A program made the translations under genes and the position numbers. Positions 35,586 through 49,707 of a stretch of 64,000 nucleotides of DNA are shown here, in pieces (the stretch's first letter is position 1; every line of letters begins with the position of its first letter). The stretch covers positions 167,462,001-167,526,000 of the forward strand of contig JBITNC010000001.1 of NCBI GenBank assembly GCA_050084985.1. Reading direction: 5' to 3'. This DNA is from Nageia nagi (taxonomy: Eukaryota; Pinophyta). The notes below the pieces were generated by a model. The model saw only the letters and a program-made list of their open reading frames with translations. It was not told the DNA's origin and searched no databases.

Positions 35586-36084
35586 ATTACTTATTTATAT
35601 CATCATCTTTGTAGTGTGACATGTAGTATTGAATACCCTTATCGAAGCATTGTAAATTACATGCTAAGATTATCATATTTACAACATGGTGTATAGTATT
35701 TAAGACCCTCACTAGAGTGTGATAAACTATATATTCATATCATCATCATTACAACATGGTATGTAGTATTGAAGATCCTTTTTGGAATGCAAGAAATTGC
35801 ATGTTGATGTCATTCACTTTGCAATGCAACTTAAAATATCAAATACACTTACTAGAGCACAACAAACTACATGTTCACATCATCTTCATTACATGGAATG
35901 TATTATTGAATATCCTTACTAGAGCATGATAAATTACATGCTAACATCATCATCTTCATGATGCGATGTATAGTATTGAAGATCCTTTCTTGAGTTTGGT
36001 AACTCATGTTGATATCATCATCTTTGCAGTTTGGTGTTTAGTATTGAAGACCCTTATTGAAGCATGACAAAATGTATGTTGATG

Positions 36085-36220
36085 GAAAAATTAATGGAAT
36101 ATTATCAATTTGATGTTGAGTTCAAATATGAGAATTAAATTACTAATGTATCTTATTGATATTATTTGAATCTTAGTTGAGTTCAAATATGAGATTTAAA
36201 TTATTGAGGTTGACTTGATG
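36085..36220 (+). repeat. Non-satellite spacer, copy 3, at the right end of the array
   Basis: It repeats 'gttgagttcaaatatgag' and 'atttaaattatt' as in the other spacers. No satellite follows it. Confidence 0.65.
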
Positions 36221-36959
36221 CTGATAATTTTCAAAAGTAATTTGATTGGATGGGGATCCCTTAAACTACAAATCACCATCTCCTAATTTTATTACTTCAA
36301 CATTGTGCTTTAGTAGATTATGTAAAATGATTATTATGTTACAAGATTTGAAGCAACTTGCTAAGGAACTTAGTAAGGAGAATATATTTATTGTTACAAA
36401 GATAGGAGTCCATATAAGTGCAAGCCTTAGTGTTTTTCATCTTATAGTTGCACTTCATTGAATTCATATAAAATTTCAAAAGGTTGTTTACAAAAATAAA
36501 TATTTTTATAAAAATAAACTTTTTTTTACAAAAGTTTAGTAATATTATATAATAGCTTTACAACATAAAATGAATGAAGTTATACATGCAATATATAATA
36601 AAATAGTGAAGTGATAAGACATAAAATTTGGCTTCTCTATATGGGAAAATTTATTTATAAAGTCTTTTGGTTGATCTACATAACCAAATTTGTAACCCTT
36701 CATTAACATTCATCTAATATGTGTCATCATGAGAGATTAGAAGAAGGCATGGAAAATCATCAAAGAGTAGTTCAAGTTTTTCAATCATATTAGGGCTTTA
36801 AGTCTAATAGATTGTTTTGTTGCTAACTTTAGATTGTTATTAATTCTACAAGCACCAACAAAACTAGAATGAACTACATCATCAAGATTTACTGGTAGTC
36901 TATTTGTAATGTATTTTGCTTGATCTAAACACCTTTGTAACTATTTGCATCTATGTAGT
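36221..36959. other. AT-rich spacer before the L1 relic
   Basis: It contains a 71-codon open frame (36246-36461) without a recognised domain. It may be decayed L1 5' sequence. Nothing else can be supported. Confidence 0.4.
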
Positions 36960-39900
36960 TTTTGGATACCTCTATCTTTCATCATTTTTTGTATGGTTTT
37001 CAAATTTACTCCACAAACATTCATGCAATTTCATATCTTGATAAATTTGACTTGGTCAGAGTGATATTCTCCTTGACCATTTGGAATGATTTTTTATTAT
37101 GGAATATTAGAGGGCTAATAGACCCAGTTGGAGGATACTTGGTTCAAGATGAGATTGCTTTTTGTTCTAACTTAAATGGTATTTTGAATTTTATTTGTTT
37201 GCAAAAAGTTAAAATTGTTGACTTTTCAGTGTGCATATTATCTTATTTGGCAAATTTGCCAATTATTTGCTACTAATCATGACCATGGAAGAGGAGAAGC
37301 TTCTATCCTTCTTGCTTCCTAATAGAAAGAGAATTTTTTGGAGTGGGTAACTGACCCATCCAATCATGTAATGTGGATTTTTCTTGAAGTAGATGGAATG
37401 TCCTTTGGTATTGTTAATGTTTATACTCCCAATAATGCATCAAAATGTTATTCTCTTTAGCATTGGTGTGCCTTTTCCTTACCATGGATAGTTAGGTTGA
37501 TGTGCAATGATTTCAATATGATGGAAAAGGTTGGTGATAAATTTAGTATGATTCCTAATAGATAGGTGATTGGGGAAAGAGAAGCTTGTTACTTCATGAA
37601 AAATAAGTTGGGATTGTTATACCCTAATTCTTATTTCTCTTACTTCAACTTTCTTAAGCATTTGTGGTTCACATGGTCCAATTCTGAAGTGGACTATGGT
37701 TAATTCTCAAAAGTCTTGACAAAGATTTACTTTCAGATCATAGATAATTTTTTTCAAAGAAAAACTCCTTCAACCCTTATGGTGGAAACCATCTTAAAAC
37801 CATAACTTTTGATCATACCCCCATTATGTTTAATATTTTAAGTTCTTCCATGCCTCAATAACCTATCGAGTCCTAGTTTTACCTAAACACTTCCTTCCTT
37901 CATCACCCCTCTATGTTGAATCATATTTCTCAAGTTTGGAATCTTATTCTTAGGCCTTAAGGGGAGTTTCATTGGATTGAGTGCTAGAATAATGTAATAA
38001 CTTGCACCATTATTTTTCTTAGGAATCTTGATAAGAAGGTGAAAAAATACAAAAGGTATTCTTTGCTAACCCTTTGTAATGAGACTTCCTAGCTACTATT
38101 CTATTGGAATCCAATCCCTCTAACCCTATTCTACAATATCAAGATGTCCAAATTCACCAAGAGATCAAAATTACAAATATGTATGAATTGAAAGGAGCAC
38201 AAATTAAGGCAAGATTGCATTAGTTAAATGTTGGTGATAAAGTATCTATGGAATTCTTCTAGAGACTCAAGCCTCCCAAAAATTCCATCCAATTTAAGGT
38301 CATTTAGGAAAATGGAGTTAGACTCTCTTCTCTTTCTAATATTTCACAAGTCTTTGTGAAACATTGTACTCAACATTTTGTTGCTCAAGAGTATACTGAG
38401 TAAAGAATGCAAGCCCTTCACCTATGTTTAGATGTTGTTTCTATTAAATTCCTCCCACTCTCAAAGATAGGAATACAAAAAGTTGTTAACCCTTAATGAA
38501 TTGGCTAATGCTCTTTCCCATATGGTTAATGAGAAGAATCCAATACTAGATAGGTTCCCTTTTGAGTTTTATAAATTCTATCAAGACTTTATTGGTTTTG
38601 ATTTGTATAGAGTGTATGAAGCCTTCAAATATGAAACTCTTGGGGTAATTGTAAAAAAGGTAATATAAAATTTATTCCCAAGCAAGGGGATTTAGAGATT
38701 ATTACTGATTAGAGACCAATTACATTGTTGAATGTTAGTTACAAGATTATTTCAAAGGATTTGGATTTACATTTATGATTCTTATTACCTATTATTGTTC
38801 ATCTAGAGAAAACTATGTTTATTCTAGGGAAAATACATTCTAAATAATGTGCTTGTAGTTTAGGAAGAAATGTAATGGGTATGAACATCAAATCAATAGG
38901 CTTTATTCATTAAGATTGATTTTGAGAAGGCATATGATAGAATTGAATGGTTAGTTATCATTTCCATACTGAAAGCCCTTGGATTTTTCCCTCACTTCAT
39001 TCATACTATTAAGATTTTATTTCAAGATGGTTCTATAGTTTTATCTTTGAACAACTCTTGAATAGAAGGAACTAGGTTATTCAATTTTTTTAGAAAGGAG
39101 TTCTTGGTTGTTTCTCTTTTTTTGCTAGCTGTAGAAACTTTTCGGGTACTTGCTTGCTAAAAAATCTTCAAAGGGTGTGCTTCATAGAATCAAGTTGCCT
39201 CATAACCAAGGTCAATTAGTAAATGTTCATTTTGTAGATGATTCTTTTCTTGTTATTCAGGAGGAAGAGAAGTCTATAATTGAGACCATTCAATGTTTAA
39301 AGTTATATTATCAAGCTTCAGGTTCTAGCATTCAATGACATAAAACTTCATGCTATAGGAAGTATCTCTTTCAAAAGCCTCCCTGGCTAGATTAGTATTA
39401 GTGGCATTAGATATTTCATAGGGAGATCCTCAAATTTATTGGTATTTCATTTTGTTTTCAAGGATCACTCTTATCTTTATGGAGTTATGTAGTTCAAAAA
39501 ATGTAGAAGAAACTTGAATTTTGGACTAAAAAGTTACCTATTCTAGCTGGTAAGTTTTAAATTTGTTCTAAAGTTCTTACCCCCAATAATTTTTACTACT
39601 CTTCATGTTGGGAGCCTTCCCAAGACTACTATAAATAGTTATAGAATTTGTTGTAGGATTTTTTGTGGAATTCTTCTCATACTACAAAGGTTTTCATAGA
39701 GTGGCTTGGGAATTTCGCATCTTATTAAAGAAAGCTAGAGGTATGGGATTCATTAATTGCAAGAGATATGGTATTGCTCTTTTTTTTAAATGGATCATTC
39801 AAGTTATAAAAAGAGTAGAGGATTGGAAAATACTAATTAGACACTTTGTGTTTATTGGTTTTCCTCTTAATAGATAAACTTATAAGGGGATCAACCTCTA

Positions 39901-40960
39901 TTTTATTATTGTAGCCTCAATATTTATCAAGATTTATGGTTCATTTCTTATTAAAAGTATCTAGTTGGAATAGCAACAACTCACACCTTCACTTAGGTGG
40001 AAGGGAAAGGAATATAATTTTGGGTTTTCTATTAGCTTGTTAAATTTATGATGGTCTTCTCTAATTTCTCTTTAGGGTAATCCTCTATCCTAGAACTAAT
40101 GGATTCATGCTAAAAAGTTATTCAAGAATGGAGTCTCCATCTTTGATTTCTTCTCTTTAGAGGACATAAATGGGATCCCATGACCTTCTTTTAGGTCATA
40201 AATTTAATTTAGCAATTGCAAATAAGGATACCAATGATATTGTTATTGATCATACCCATCTCAATTTATGGCAAAAAATTGGAAGGAGGGTGTAGTTACC
40301 ATGGTGGAAACATTGGTCATGGTTTAATAAGGTCCCTCTCATGGATTAGAAAGCTCATCAAGGGTATTATTGGTCATCTCCCTTCCTTACCATGGTTCCT
40401 CATATTAACATTAAGTGGGACTTAATTTCTCTCAAGTCTAGATGAAATTCCATGTTTTGTGTTGTATAGGCTTCTTTTATTGAACCTAAGAAACCTTTTT
40501 TCATCTAGAGTTTACTTTTTAGGATCTTCCTATTGGTGATCAGTTAGTGCATTTGGGTGTCTCAAACTGTAAGTGTACTTTCTATAATAAAAAAGAATCT
40601 TTCATACACTTATTTTGGTCTTGTAAATGTGCAAGCATAGCTTCAGATTTATTGGTATATTTTCCTACTTCTTTTTGGATAGGGAATGTGTCTCTTAGCA
40701 CCATGCCCCTCTTGGGTGATGCTACTAGGTTTACCCTTCCTCTTTAGGAAGTGCTTCATTTTTTCTAGGATTAGTTTCCTTTTTCACATATGGAAGGACA
40801 AAAATAAAAATATTTTTAAAAATCAAGAGCATTTTGATGAATTATCTCTTACTAATAAGATCGAGGGGTTTCTTGATACCTAGTTCTAGAGATGTAATCA
40901 AGTTGCTAAGGTGGAAATGGAGATGAACCACCAGTTCCCTTTATTTAGTTAGTCAAGTCC
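36960..40960 (+). pseudogene. L1-type LINE ORF2 relic (endonuclease, reverse transcriptase, zinc-binding domain)
   Basis: Broken plus-strand frames follow plant L1 ORF2 order. The endonuclease start LLWNIRGLIDPVG is near 37115. A GDFNM-like NDFNMMEKVGDK is near 37508. RT begins near 38710 with RPITLLNVSYKIISK, then KIDFEKAYDRIEWLVI near 38915 and HFVDDSFL, the catalytic box, near 39228. A zinc-binding RT tail, CTFYNKKESFIHLFWSCK, is near 40570. Length and order fit one insertion of ORF2 lacking ORF1. Dozens of stops and shifts show it is ancient. The enzyme would nick DNA and reverse transcribe its own RNA at the target. Confidence 0.85.
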
Positions 40961-40989
40961 CCCCAAAGATTTAGAAGGAACAAGCTCCT

Positions 40990-43029
40990 CATTCTAGGTC
41001 ATGTTCCTGACATTGCCCTCTAAAGAAGAATTGTTCATCTTCTCCTAGGAGACATTGGTCATAACCCTCTTCTTCTCATCATTAGAGGGTTTGATAAGGG
41101 AGATAGTTCTTTGCAATGGTGGGGTGGTGTAACTTCAACTCAAATGTAGGAATTTCCACATCTGGGTTGGGGTGCTACTCCCACTATTACATTGATTACT
41201 GATAATAATAGCATTTGAGATGATCAACACTCCCCTAGTCCTGATGTCAATGCATAGGTTTGAGGTGAGTAAGTAGTTGATGTTAATGCATGTTATCATA
41301 AATATAATGGTTGGTACATACAATGTATTTTAGTTAATAATGGGACAAGATGGTGGGAGAGGCGCCATCAAATAGGGTCTTTCCAGTTGAGGGTATCTAA
41401 ATGATGTTGTTATGACATTTTTTTAGGAATTTTGAAATATTAATATGCATGTCATTTGATCGATAATGGTTTTGGGTAGTGATTTTTTAATTCCTAATCC
41501 ATGGTTAGAATTAGTGTGGACCTACCTAGAGGTATGAATTCTACCACCAATAATCTTTTTCAACTGTAAAAGTTTTTATTTAATATAATTTTCTTTTTCA
41601 TCAAAATATAAATATAAATTTAAAATACTATAATCTTATAGAAATTATTAATTAATAAAAATTAAGATAAGAATTTAGTATTTGGGTTATAATATTTTTT
41701 AATATAAAAGAAAATTATATGAAATTAGAATATAATATATTTTAGAATCAAAAGAATAATCACCATTACCTAGATCTAATGTGCGAATGCATCTATAATG
41801 CAAATTATAATTTAATGAACTTAATGTTTTTGATGGAAAATATTGCGAAGCAAGAGATGCAAAGTGAGCAAATGCATAGATAGAATACACTTTAGAGTAG
41901 GATGTTCTGCAAAGGAAGGAGAAGAAGATGATGATGCATTTGGTGATCACATGGTGGCTTGGCTGGATTTCTCTTATCTAAAAGCCTTCGAAGTAATCAT
42001 TTTTTCATGTAGAGTTCATTTTGCCCTTTGCATTTTGGATATAGGTCCTTAACAAATTAGGCTTTGATGCATAGGTCTTGTAATTTTCAAGATAGATTCT
42101 TAGCTTTTTTTGGTGGATTCCAAAATAATGACTTTGCAAGGTAGATTTAGAGTCTTTCATGGTATATTTAAACTTGCATACAATGGATTCCACCATTATG
42201 GGGTTCACTTGGTACTTCACCTTGGGTGTAAAAAAATTATTTATTTCATTGGCTCAGCATCTCAAATTTTGGATTAGACAAACAACATTGAATCATATCA
42301 CGAATTGGAAGGGGTGTTGGGCCATTGATGGGGTTGGTCGAGGATTGCCTATGAACATGAGAGGTACACCCTTTTTGATCAATTTTGATGATAATTTAAT
42401 TTGCATAGAGGTTAGTCAAGGATCCTCTATGAACACATTACGAATATGATAGTAGATGCACCATGTATGCCTCATACACTTAGAGTACTTAGCGGATAGA
42501 CATTAAGGTTTGTTTTACATTAGATTAGGATGGACACACTAGGGTCTCTGTAGTAGTTTCAAATGTAAAGATTAAGATTTAGGTTTATATTTTGAAAGAC
42601 TTTATCTTATAATTGAAATTTGAGTTATGAATTTTCATGAACTTTACATCCCTTGCGCTAGCAAAAAATAACTCAGATCAGGAAGGTATGATTGAAATTT
42701 ATTTTAACATGTCGAGAACCTATCTAAAAGCCCATTTTAAATTTTACCCTTCATAAAAAAATGAATAATCACCACTTTTAAAAGTGAAAATTGTTGGATT
42801 GAACCTTCCATAAAGCATAAAACATGCAACCACACCATAATATTAAAATCTTAAATGTATAAAAATAGCATAGTGTTACATTATGTTTAAGATGGACAAT
42901 GTACATATGCCCTTGAAAATCCACTATTACATAATCATTTAAGAGTAAGCTCATTATTCACTTCCTATCCTAAACCCAAAGTATATCCTCCTAGCAATGA
43001 AAAACATTATCTTTTATTTACATAATATG
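40990..43029. other. Left part of block B, no gene recognised
   Basis: The first ~1.75 kb aligns with 10031-11849. From 42760 to 43029 it continues into sequence deleted from A. It is AT-rich, with no shared open frame. Confidence 0.5.
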
Positions 43030-46010
43030 GATTGTGGTACAAATAAGCAAGATTGCTAATGAATTTGATGGAATCTTATCATATTGACGTAAGGATACTC
43101 CATGTAGCACAGATGCTAAGAGGAGAGCGAGAACTTAGAAATAATTCACCAATAAAATAAGAAAATACCTCAAGTTTATATATGTTTCAATTATAACTAC
43201 TTTTAGAAGAAAAATATATATGGAGATTGATATATTAACAATAAAATAACATAGTAAAAATTGAAAAAATTATTAATTTTGTGCAATGAATATAAGTCAT
43301 TTTGGTATAAGAAATAATTTAAAAAAATGCTTCTAAAGATACTATTTTTTTCATTTTGTAATAATGAATAGATATTATATTTATTAATTAATATTATTAA
43401 ATGGGAATGATTCTAGTTACATTTTTTAATTCTATTTTTCTCTTTATATAATATATTTTTGATATCCATCATCAACCACACATTTTGGCTTTAAATCTTG
43501 ATGATGTTATAGGTATTACATTTTTAAATTATGCATTACATTTTTTTTCTTTTTAAATCATATAATTCCATTAGTTACCCACTAGAATGAAAATCTCTAA
43601 ATTGAATGTCATTATCACACAACTTTATCAATCCAAATACAATGAAGAACAAACATATGTCTATGTCCTTCCTATGTCTTCAATTTTTATCCATTGAATG
43701 AGCATGCTTCTTCTTTCAAATTTTGCATCCATATTTCTTAGGGCACTTAGAATGACAATATTTAGTGAAAACTATTTTTGATTTCTCTTTGATAAATATC
43801 CATACTTTCTTTTATAAATCCCAAAGCACACATACCCATGATTATTGCTTTCCTTGAGAATACCTTTCAATGAGGCATTTTGCTAGATAATTACAAATGA
43901 ATTTAATGTATTCTAGCACATTCCCATATTTAAATTACTTGTACAAAACTATTTTAGCTACTCCTTGATGAATATCATATCTTCTTTTATGAAATAATTG
44001 ATTATGATTTTGATGTACCCGTTATATGTATATATTTTGATTTTTTGAACCCATGATAAGGTGATGTTTCAATGACATCACAAGACATTTCAAAATTTAT
44101 ATTTTAGGAATATCGTACAAAAATTAGATTCCATGATGCAATGTATCTCCTAATAAAACTCCCTTGGAATCATATATTTGAAGGATGCTGCAAAAATTAT
44201 AGAGTTTGATAATTATATTTAATTAAATAAGTATACACCATTGTCAACAAGCCTATTTTGTTTATATCCATCTTTCAATTGTATACCATACATCTATCTT
44301 TCTACTACATTTATTTTGTAGAACGATATCCACATCAGTTGCATATTCTTTAAACTTTCATTCATGTTTGTTAAATTATTTATAACCATAACAACTAACA
44401 AAGATCCTCTTTCAAAAAGCCTTTGATTATGTATAAAATCAATTAATCATAAATGCACCATTTTGGTATATGTTTGTAATATGCTTGTAAAATTACTACT
44501 ATTTGTTACACTTGTAGTTCTCAATCGCTTCCTAAGATCTTTTGCAACTTGCTAAAGCATCCTCTATCTATTCTAAAATCCTATATATTTCATAGAATTA
44601 TGTGTAGTGTTTGACACCTTAAAAGCTTATAAGATGCTTAAAGGTATCAATGATATAGGATTCAATAACAAACAAAGATTCAATAGTTTTATAATTTTTC
44701 AATTTTAGGTAAGAAGCGAAATAAAGCTCCAAAGATTAAGAAACTTGAAACACATTTAAAACTAAGGCCAAGGAAGAGAAACTTGAATATCAAAAGCATA
44801 TAGGTTGAAAAAGCAGCATAAGCATTGAAGTGAGTGTTTGGGAAAGAAAAAAGAAACATCCTCACTCCTCTCAATTGGATCCAAATTGTCAACAACTACC
44901 TAATTATTCTTTTTGTTTGGGAAAGAAAAAAGAAACATACTCACTCCTCTCAATTGGATCCAATTGTCAACAACTACCTAATTATTCTTTTTATTAGCCA
45001 GGATAAATATAAATTTATTATATGCAACTACAAGCTATGAAAGAAATCAAGCATTCATTCCAAAATTTTAATATCACTAACTTTTGATGGAATCGTGGAA
45101 GATATAATTATGGAGTATTTTATATAAAATTTTAGGAATAATTATCTTGAATTTTAGGTTTATGGCTAGTTACTAGTTGAGGATTTTAACAAACATCATC
45201 ATATTATGTTTAATTTGGTTCTAGATTTTTGCTTAATGATATAGTTTTATTAGGTGGGTATGAGTGATTGTGATCAATTATTCTTAGGAGCATTCTTGTT
45301 TTCCTTGAAATATTTGTGGATTATTTTATGCTTTTCTTTATATGAGAAATAATCATTTTGATACTTAATTAATATATATTTACATCTAGATAAACTTTGA
45401 AAGATCCTACTAACCAATAAATTATAAAGAACATTAAAAGACATATGTCTATTTAATTTTGTAACTTCAAAATTCTAATATTTTTTTAAGATACTTTTAA
45501 ACTTTTAGATTTTAAATAATTATATTAATTATCTATGAGTATTAAATTTGTATTAAATAATAAAAATATTTTTTAAATTTATTATAGTAATAGTAATTCT
45601 GATTTATAAAATATTTAACCCATTTGTATCATATATTAACTATGAACAAATGTAATTAGAAATATATTAACATACATCTTCAACTGATTCATTTTAAACA
45701 TTCATTTAAACGTATTGATCATTCTTTTGCTATATTTTTTTTTAAATAACCTTTTTATTATTATAATAAAATAAAAGATTAAAAAATACACATAAAATGA
45801 TATTTGAAATGGATTGAAGATCTACTTTATAACACGATGTTTATGTGTAAAACTATAATTTTTGTAGCTTCACAATTAGTCTTCAATCCATTGGACCTCG
45901 TAGACACTTAATACTCTATAAATTAATGTATTTTTAAACAAATTAATATATTTAAAGTAGATAGAGAAGCTTGCGTTATTTTTTTTTTCTTTAAGTTATA
46001 TTGTATAATA
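43030..46010 (-). pseudogene. Module B1, the most complete first module, with PPR-like relic
   Basis: About 3 kb, tandem with B2. Both begin with 'gattgctaatgaa' / 'cattgctaatgaa' and share 'tcaagtttatatat' and 'cttttagaagaa' near their left ends. On the minus strand, 44290-44085 reads YKQNRLVDNGVYLFN and later RRYIASWNLIFVRYS, corresponding to the PPR-like text of the other modules. Stops are frequent. A 79 bp tandem duplication at 44836-44993 is private to this copy. Confidence 0.4.
44836..44993 (+). repeat. 79 bp tandem duplication
   Basis: 'gtttgggaaagaaaaaagaa' plus the next ~59 bases occurs at 44836 and again at 44915. Module A1 has one copy, near 12803. Confidence 0.9.
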
Positions 46011-49000
46011 TTGATGTGATACAATAGACGACATTGCTAATGAATAGGATGGCTTGTTTGGATTGACCCAACGATAATCCCATAGCGTAGCATGGATGTT
46101 GTGAGGAGAGGGAGCAGTTACCGGAAAAAAAACACTTCAAGTTTATATATCTTTTCATTATAACAACTTTTAGAAGAATATATATATATGGATGGATGGA
46201 GAGAGAATTTGATATATTAATAATAAAAGAGTATATAAATATTGAAAAAATATTATTTTTTGGAGTTTATAAATAGTTATAGCAGATAATTTTAAAGATA
46301 CTTATTTTTTTCATTCTGTAAAGTGAAAAGATATTACATTTAGTAATTAATATTATTATTTGAAAATGATTATAATTATAGTCTTTAATTATTTTTTTAT
46401 TTGTACAATATTTTTTTATACTCATCATCAACTACACATTGTAACTTTAAAGCTTATGACATTATTGGTATTGTACTTTTAAATGATAATTTGTATTTAT
46501 TTTTCTTTTTAAATTTCTGTCTATGCTTTTCATATATCTTTAATTTTCAAGTATTGCATTCCATACAATGAATAGTTCCTTCATTCATTTGATGAATCAA
46601 ACTTAAATTTAACTCCTCTATGTATAAGCTTTATAAGATGGACTTATCCATATATGTATATATCAATTTTAAAAATTTTACGAATGCTTGTAGAGCTTTT
46701 TGAATGTATGACTAAGATAAGCATCCTTGATGGTTTCTTGTTACTTATATTTTATCAAACAATATATGTACCTTTTTTATGCTTTTAAATTTTGCATCCA
46801 TATTTATTAGGTCATTTATAACCATAATACTCAATGAAAAATATTTCTCAACTTCTTTTTGATAAATTTTCATACCTTTTTCTATGACTCCCATAACACA
46901 CATAATCGTGTTTAATGCATTCCTTGAGAGTACCTATTAATGAGGTATTTTGTTCCACAATTACAAGTGACTTTTGTGTTTTTTACTACATTACCATAAT
47001 TAAATAGCTTATGCAAAATTATTTTTAGCTATTCCTTGATGAATATCAAATCTTATTCTATCAAACAATTAATTGTCATTCTAACATATATGTTATGTGC
47101 ATATGTTATGATTATTACAACCCATAAGGTGACATTTCAATGGAACCACAAGCTATTTCAAATTTTCTATTTTGTGAATATCCTACAAAAATTCGATTCC
47201 AATAACATAAAGTATCTCCTAATCAAACTTCTATAGTGTCATATATTGAAAGGATCATGTAAAATATTGTAGAGTTTGAATATTGTATTTATTTGAAAAT
47301 GTACATGGCATTTTAAACAAATCTATTTTATTCACATTCAATTGTCATTATATATCATGTCACTTCTGTACTACATTTATTTTGTAAAATAAAACATGTA
47401 TCATTTGCATATTCTTTAAACTTGCATTCATGTCTAACAAAGCATTTACAACTATAACAACTAAGAAAGATGCTCTTTAGAGCCTTTGATATATATGTAA
47501 ACTCAATTAATTATAAATTCACCATTTTGGTATATGTTTGAAATATGCATGTAATATTAATATTGATCATTACACTTAAAGTTTTCAATTGCTTCTTGAG
47601 CTCTCATAACATCCTAGAGTATTGTCTTTATATTTACTAATTTCCTATACCTTTCATATAATTAAGTTTAGTTTTTAATACCTTAAAACATTCTAAGACA
47701 TTTAAAGCTATCAATGATATGGGATTTGAAAACAAATAAAGATTCAAGAGTTTTGTAATTTTTTCAATTAGAGTAAGGTAATAAGTGAAATAAAGTTTCA
47801 AATATTAAGAGACTTGTAACACATTTAACACTACAAGGGAAGTGAAAACTTAGAATAACAATGAACAAGAAAAAAATTACTAAGGCTAAGACCGAAGAAG
47901 TTCAATATCAAAAGCTTCTTGCTTCAAGGTTGAAAGAGTAACATAAGCATTGAAATGATAGTTTGTTGAACCTTTCAACTGAATTCAAACAATCAAGAAT
48001 TGCTTAATTATTCTTTTTATTGGCTAGGATAAATATATTTTTATTATATGCAACTATAAGCTTTGTAAGAGAGCCAAACATTCATTCTTAATTTTTAATA
48101 TCATTTAGTTTTGGTGAAATGATGGAAGATATAATAGTGGAGTATTTTCTACAAAATTTTAGGAAAAATTGTCATGAATTCTAGGTTTATTGCTAGTTAC
48201 TATTTAATGGTTATAATAAGCATCACCATATTTTGCTTAATTTGATTCTAGACTATTGTTTAATGATATATTTTCATTGGGTGGGTGTGAGTGACTATGA
48301 TCAATTGTTCTAGAAGTATTCTTGGTTTTCTTGAAATATTTGTACATTGTTCAATGTTTTTCTTTGTATGAGAAATAATCATTCAAATACCTTATTAATA
48401 GATATTTACATTTCAACAAACTTTGAGTGGTTCTATAATCTAATGAATTTGAAAGGATATTAAAAAAACATCTATATATTTATTTAATTATGTGACTTCA
48501 AAATTCTAATATTTTTTATGATCCTTTTGAATTTTAATATTTTCAATAATGATATTATTTATCTATGATTATTAACTTTGTATTAATTAAGAAAAATATT
48601 TTTATTTTACATTTATTATGGAGCTATAGTAATAAATATAATGAGTAATTAAAATTTATAAAAATTTTAAACCATTTTATTCATGACATTTTAATTACCA
48701 ACAAATGTAATCATAAATATATTAAAATACTTATTCAACTCATTCATTTCACCTTATATATATATAATGAAATCACCCTTACTAGTTGATTTCTATTCTT
48801 CAATTCATTCATTTCAACTTATTGATCCTTCTTTGTTTTTTTATAAAACCACCATTACAAATCAATTTCTTGGAATTAGATTCTATGTGTCTAGAGGGTT
48901 CTCTTTCATCAAAATCACCCATCAATTGAACTTATCATATGCACATGATGTGAGGAGAAAGAGTTTTGAACCTTCTTTTTGCTATCTATTCTAAAAAAGG

Positions 49001-49130
49001 AAGTAACGGTTCTATTATTATAATAAAATTAAAGATAAAAAAAATACACATTGATATTTGAAATTGATTGAAGATATACTTTATAACATAAGTAGAAAAC
49101 TATAATTGGTGTAGCAGCCCTATAAAAGAT
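46011..49130 (-). pseudogene. Module B2, with PPR-like relic
   Basis: Second tandem module of block B and the counterpart of A2 without its insertions. On the minus strand near 47205-47155 it keeps an open stretch CYWNRIFVGYSQNRKFEIAC, the best-preserved PPR-like piece in the window. Upstream near 47330 is ECE, stop, NRFV, stop, NAMYIFK. Near 46955-46760 it shares KIYQKEVEKYF with A2. It is not functional. Confidence 0.42.
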
Positions 49131-49702
49131 TAATCAAATCAATTGATAGCAAAAATGTGATGAGACACTGATCTTCCTGTTCATGGAAGAACATGAATAT
49201 GTGTGCTCAGTATGACATTCCTAATAAACATGGATATTAAGTGACTCTTAAGAATGCATGCATTAGTTTCAGAAGATGTATATTTGAAACAGATTTTTCC
49301 ATATTCCATAGCTGCACTTAGCATCCATAAGCTTAGCTCTTAGAATTAGAGCATACGATCATTATTTCTACCCTTGCCATAAAGCACGTTCAAACCATTC
49401 AACGACTTACATTACATTATTCTCATCTTACAAGTAATGCATTCTATGAGATAAATAAACTAGTCTATGAAATTCAACACATTTTTCTTCTTGTAAGCAC
49501 CAAATTGGATCTAAGAGAAGCATGAGCCCTCGTTTATGAGGACTACAGCAGGCTCGTAACCCTCCTGCTGCATAATCATGGACTTCACAAATTTGTATAC
49601 CGATATTCTGTGGCATTCATTGTTATGAATACCCTCATAGCTTGTAATCACCAATTCTGCATCATTGTTATCACGTTCTACTCTTTTCTTAACACCACAC
49701 TC

Positions 49703-49707
49703 CCCCT
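49703..49707 (+). repeat. Target-site duplication, left (cccct)
   Basis: Repeated at 54772-54776. The intact WRKY copy has a single cccct at 27518-27522. Confidence 0.93.

Larger units (their letters stand above)
29311..36080 (+). repeat. Large degenerate minisatellite array, ~70 bp unit with extra ~32 bp subunits
   Basis: The basic unit is about 70 bp. Its landmarks are 'catgttgacatcatcatctt', then a variable 'catggtatgacatg', then 'tagtattgaagaccctta', then 'ctagagcatgataaactaca'. Many units carry an added ~32 bp half unit ('taaactccatgttgatgtca' plus 'tcatcttcatgg'), giving ~102 bp composite units. Units differ by 10-30% by eye, so the array is old and not being homogenised. Breaks occur at ~32795-32935, ~33380-33830 and ~35440-35585. 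Broken minus-strand frames repeat peptides such as KGLQYC and DDDVNM, but 70 is not a multiple of three and stops abound, so it is probably noncoding. Confidence 0.85.
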
